Positions 6,559-6,846 of a stretch of DNA of 6,846 nt are shown here, piece by piece. The position numbers were made by a program, and so were the translations under genes. The notes under the pieces were generated by a model that did no database searches, was not told where the DNA came from, and was given only the letters and a program-made list of their open reading frames with translations. Positions within the stretch are counted from its first letter, which is position 1. Every line of letters starts with the position of its first letter. This DNA comes from Kiloniellaceae bacterium (GTDB lineage Bacteria > Pseudomonadota > Alphaproteobacteria > Kiloniellales > Kiloniellaceae): assembly GCA_021776145.1 (NCBI GenBank), contig JAJFGM010000864.1:1-6846 (forward strand), in the 5' to 3' direction.

Positions 6559-6598
6559 TACCTATCGTGACCGAGGACAACGGAAAACCGCTACCTAT
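6559..6598. promoter_or_regulatory. Direct repeat TACCTAT spaced 33 bp, possible regulator site
   Basis: TACCTAT occurs at 6559-6565 and 6592-6598, exactly 33 bp apart (close to three helical turns), each preceded by an AAAA tract. They lie 200-240 bp upstream of the receptor start, outside the IS. This spacing would put two protein dimers on the same DNA face. No regulator gene is present in the window. Confidence 0.3.
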
Positions 6599-6663
6599 TT
6601 GGGCAAACAGGGGAGGGGATGGTTGCTCAGTGCGCGCCCCTTCGCATGGGAAGCCCTTCCCTT

Positions 6664-6682
6664 GACCCAACTTGAACAGTGC
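6664..6682 (+). repeat. IS left terminal inverted repeat
   Basis: The sequence gacccaacttgaacagtgc is the reverse complement of 1862-1880 with 17 of 19 positions matching, including an unbroken 11-base core (ttgaacagtgc on this strand). It lies 109 bp outside the transposase stop codon when counted across the 6705/1 junction. It is the best-matching repeat pair found around the transposase. Confidence 0.7.
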
Positions 6683-6705
6683 TTTTGGAAAAGGCATTTT
6701 TGTTC

Positions 6706-6846
6706 AATGACATGCACGCACCGGCGCGAGTGTTACCACTACATTTTTGGGTTTGGTTGAGCTTGCAGAGGCTTAGGTTCGCGGCGGCAGTTCGCTGATA
6801 TTGGCCGGCAGCGCGATGCCGGTTGCCTTGAAGACATTCCCCACCT
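6706..6846. repeat. 141-bp exact direct terminal repeat, second copy
   Basis: Identical to 1-141. Removing one copy leaves a 6,705-bp unit. The 42 bases to its left (6664-6705) complete the left end of the IS. Confidence 0.97.
6773..6846 (-). CDS. IS1634-type transposase, C-terminal end (second appearance)
   Basis: This is an exact repeat of 68-141: the last 23 complete codons and the stop of the transposase gene, cut by the window edge. It is either the same gene seen again because the molecule is circular, or the start of a second, directly repeated IS copy. It should not be counted as an independent gene without read evidence. Confidence 0.8.
   Translation of the reverse strand, partial: VGNVFKATGIALPANISELPPRT

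Larger units (their letters stand above)
6407..6663. other. Noncoding stretch between the receptor gene and the IS left end
   Basis: I see no gene on either strand. It holds the possible receptor promoter, the dyad at 6511-6524, the TACCTAT pair, and a GGGAAG-CC-CTTCCC dyad at 6648-6661 that abuts the IS tip. It appears to be the native leader of the receptor gene, cut by the IS edge at 6664. Confidence 0.5.
6664..6846 (-). mobile_element. Left end of the IS1634-type element (continues as window position 1)
   Basis: Starts at the inverted-repeat tip at 6664 and runs through 42 bases not seen at the window start, then the 141 bases identical to 1-141. It contains the noncoding left end and the transposase 3' end. 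On the circular reading this is the missing left part of the element annotated at 1-1880. Confidence 0.75.

Noticed and set aside
6681..6703. Possible terminator GCTTT...AAGGC followed by ATTTTTG on the plus strand
   Set aside because: Short AT-rich stem with a wobble, on the strand opposite the genes; too weak to call.
1..6846. CRISPR array, tRNA or rRNA gene, integron attachment site
   Set aside because: No spaced repeat series, no cloverleaf or rRNA-like segment, and no integrase or attC-type structure seen on either strand.

Overview
The window looks like one copy of a circular unit of 6,705 bp. Its first 141 bases (1-141) are repeated exactly as its last 141 (6706-6846). An exact terminal overlap of this size is what a de Bruijn assembler leaves on a closed circle, and 141 is the largest default k of a common metagenome assembler. 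The alternative is a slice through two directly repeated insertion sequences. Either way, the sequence continues from 6705 into 1. The gene types (a sphingomonad-style TonB-dependent receptor, an oxygenase-type ferredoxin reductase, remnants of a glutathione S-transferase and a haloperoxidase-like hydrolase) suggest an alphaproteobacterium of the Sphingomonadales carrying mobile catabolic DNA. This is inferred from protein style, since no rRNA or other marker gene is present.

Layout on the circle: (1) An insertion sequence with a 548-residue IS1634-type DDE transposase (minus strand, 68-1714). Imperfect inverted repeats at 6664-6682 and 1862-1880 (17 of 19 match) put its ends at 6664 and 1880, a length of about 1.92 kb across the junction. 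(2) 1881-2526 is gene debris: the 3' end of a glutathione S-transferase gene starting at the IS edge, the 3' end of an alpha/beta hydrolase gene with an apparent frameshift, an unrecognised minus-strand frame, and a short C-rich tandem repeat. (3) 2527-3756, minus strand: a complete FAD/NAD(P)H ferredoxin reductase. (4) 3757-4048: a 292-bp gap with a 16-bp dyad. (5) 4049-6355, minus strand: a complete TonB-dependent outer-membrane receptor. (6) 6356-6663: the receptor's upstream region, with a 33-bp-spaced direct repeat and a small dyad.

The intact genes form a small catabolic accessory set: outer-membrane uptake plus an electron-transfer reductase. The oxygenase and ferredoxin the reductase would normally serve are absent. 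All three intact genes lie on the same strand, so on the circle transcription leaving the transposase gene runs toward the receptor and then the reductase. No replication initiator, relaxase, partition or toxin-antitoxin gene is visible. The most economical reading is an IS-bounded translocatable unit (one IS copy plus passenger DNA), free or in tandem array, rather than an ordinary plasmid.
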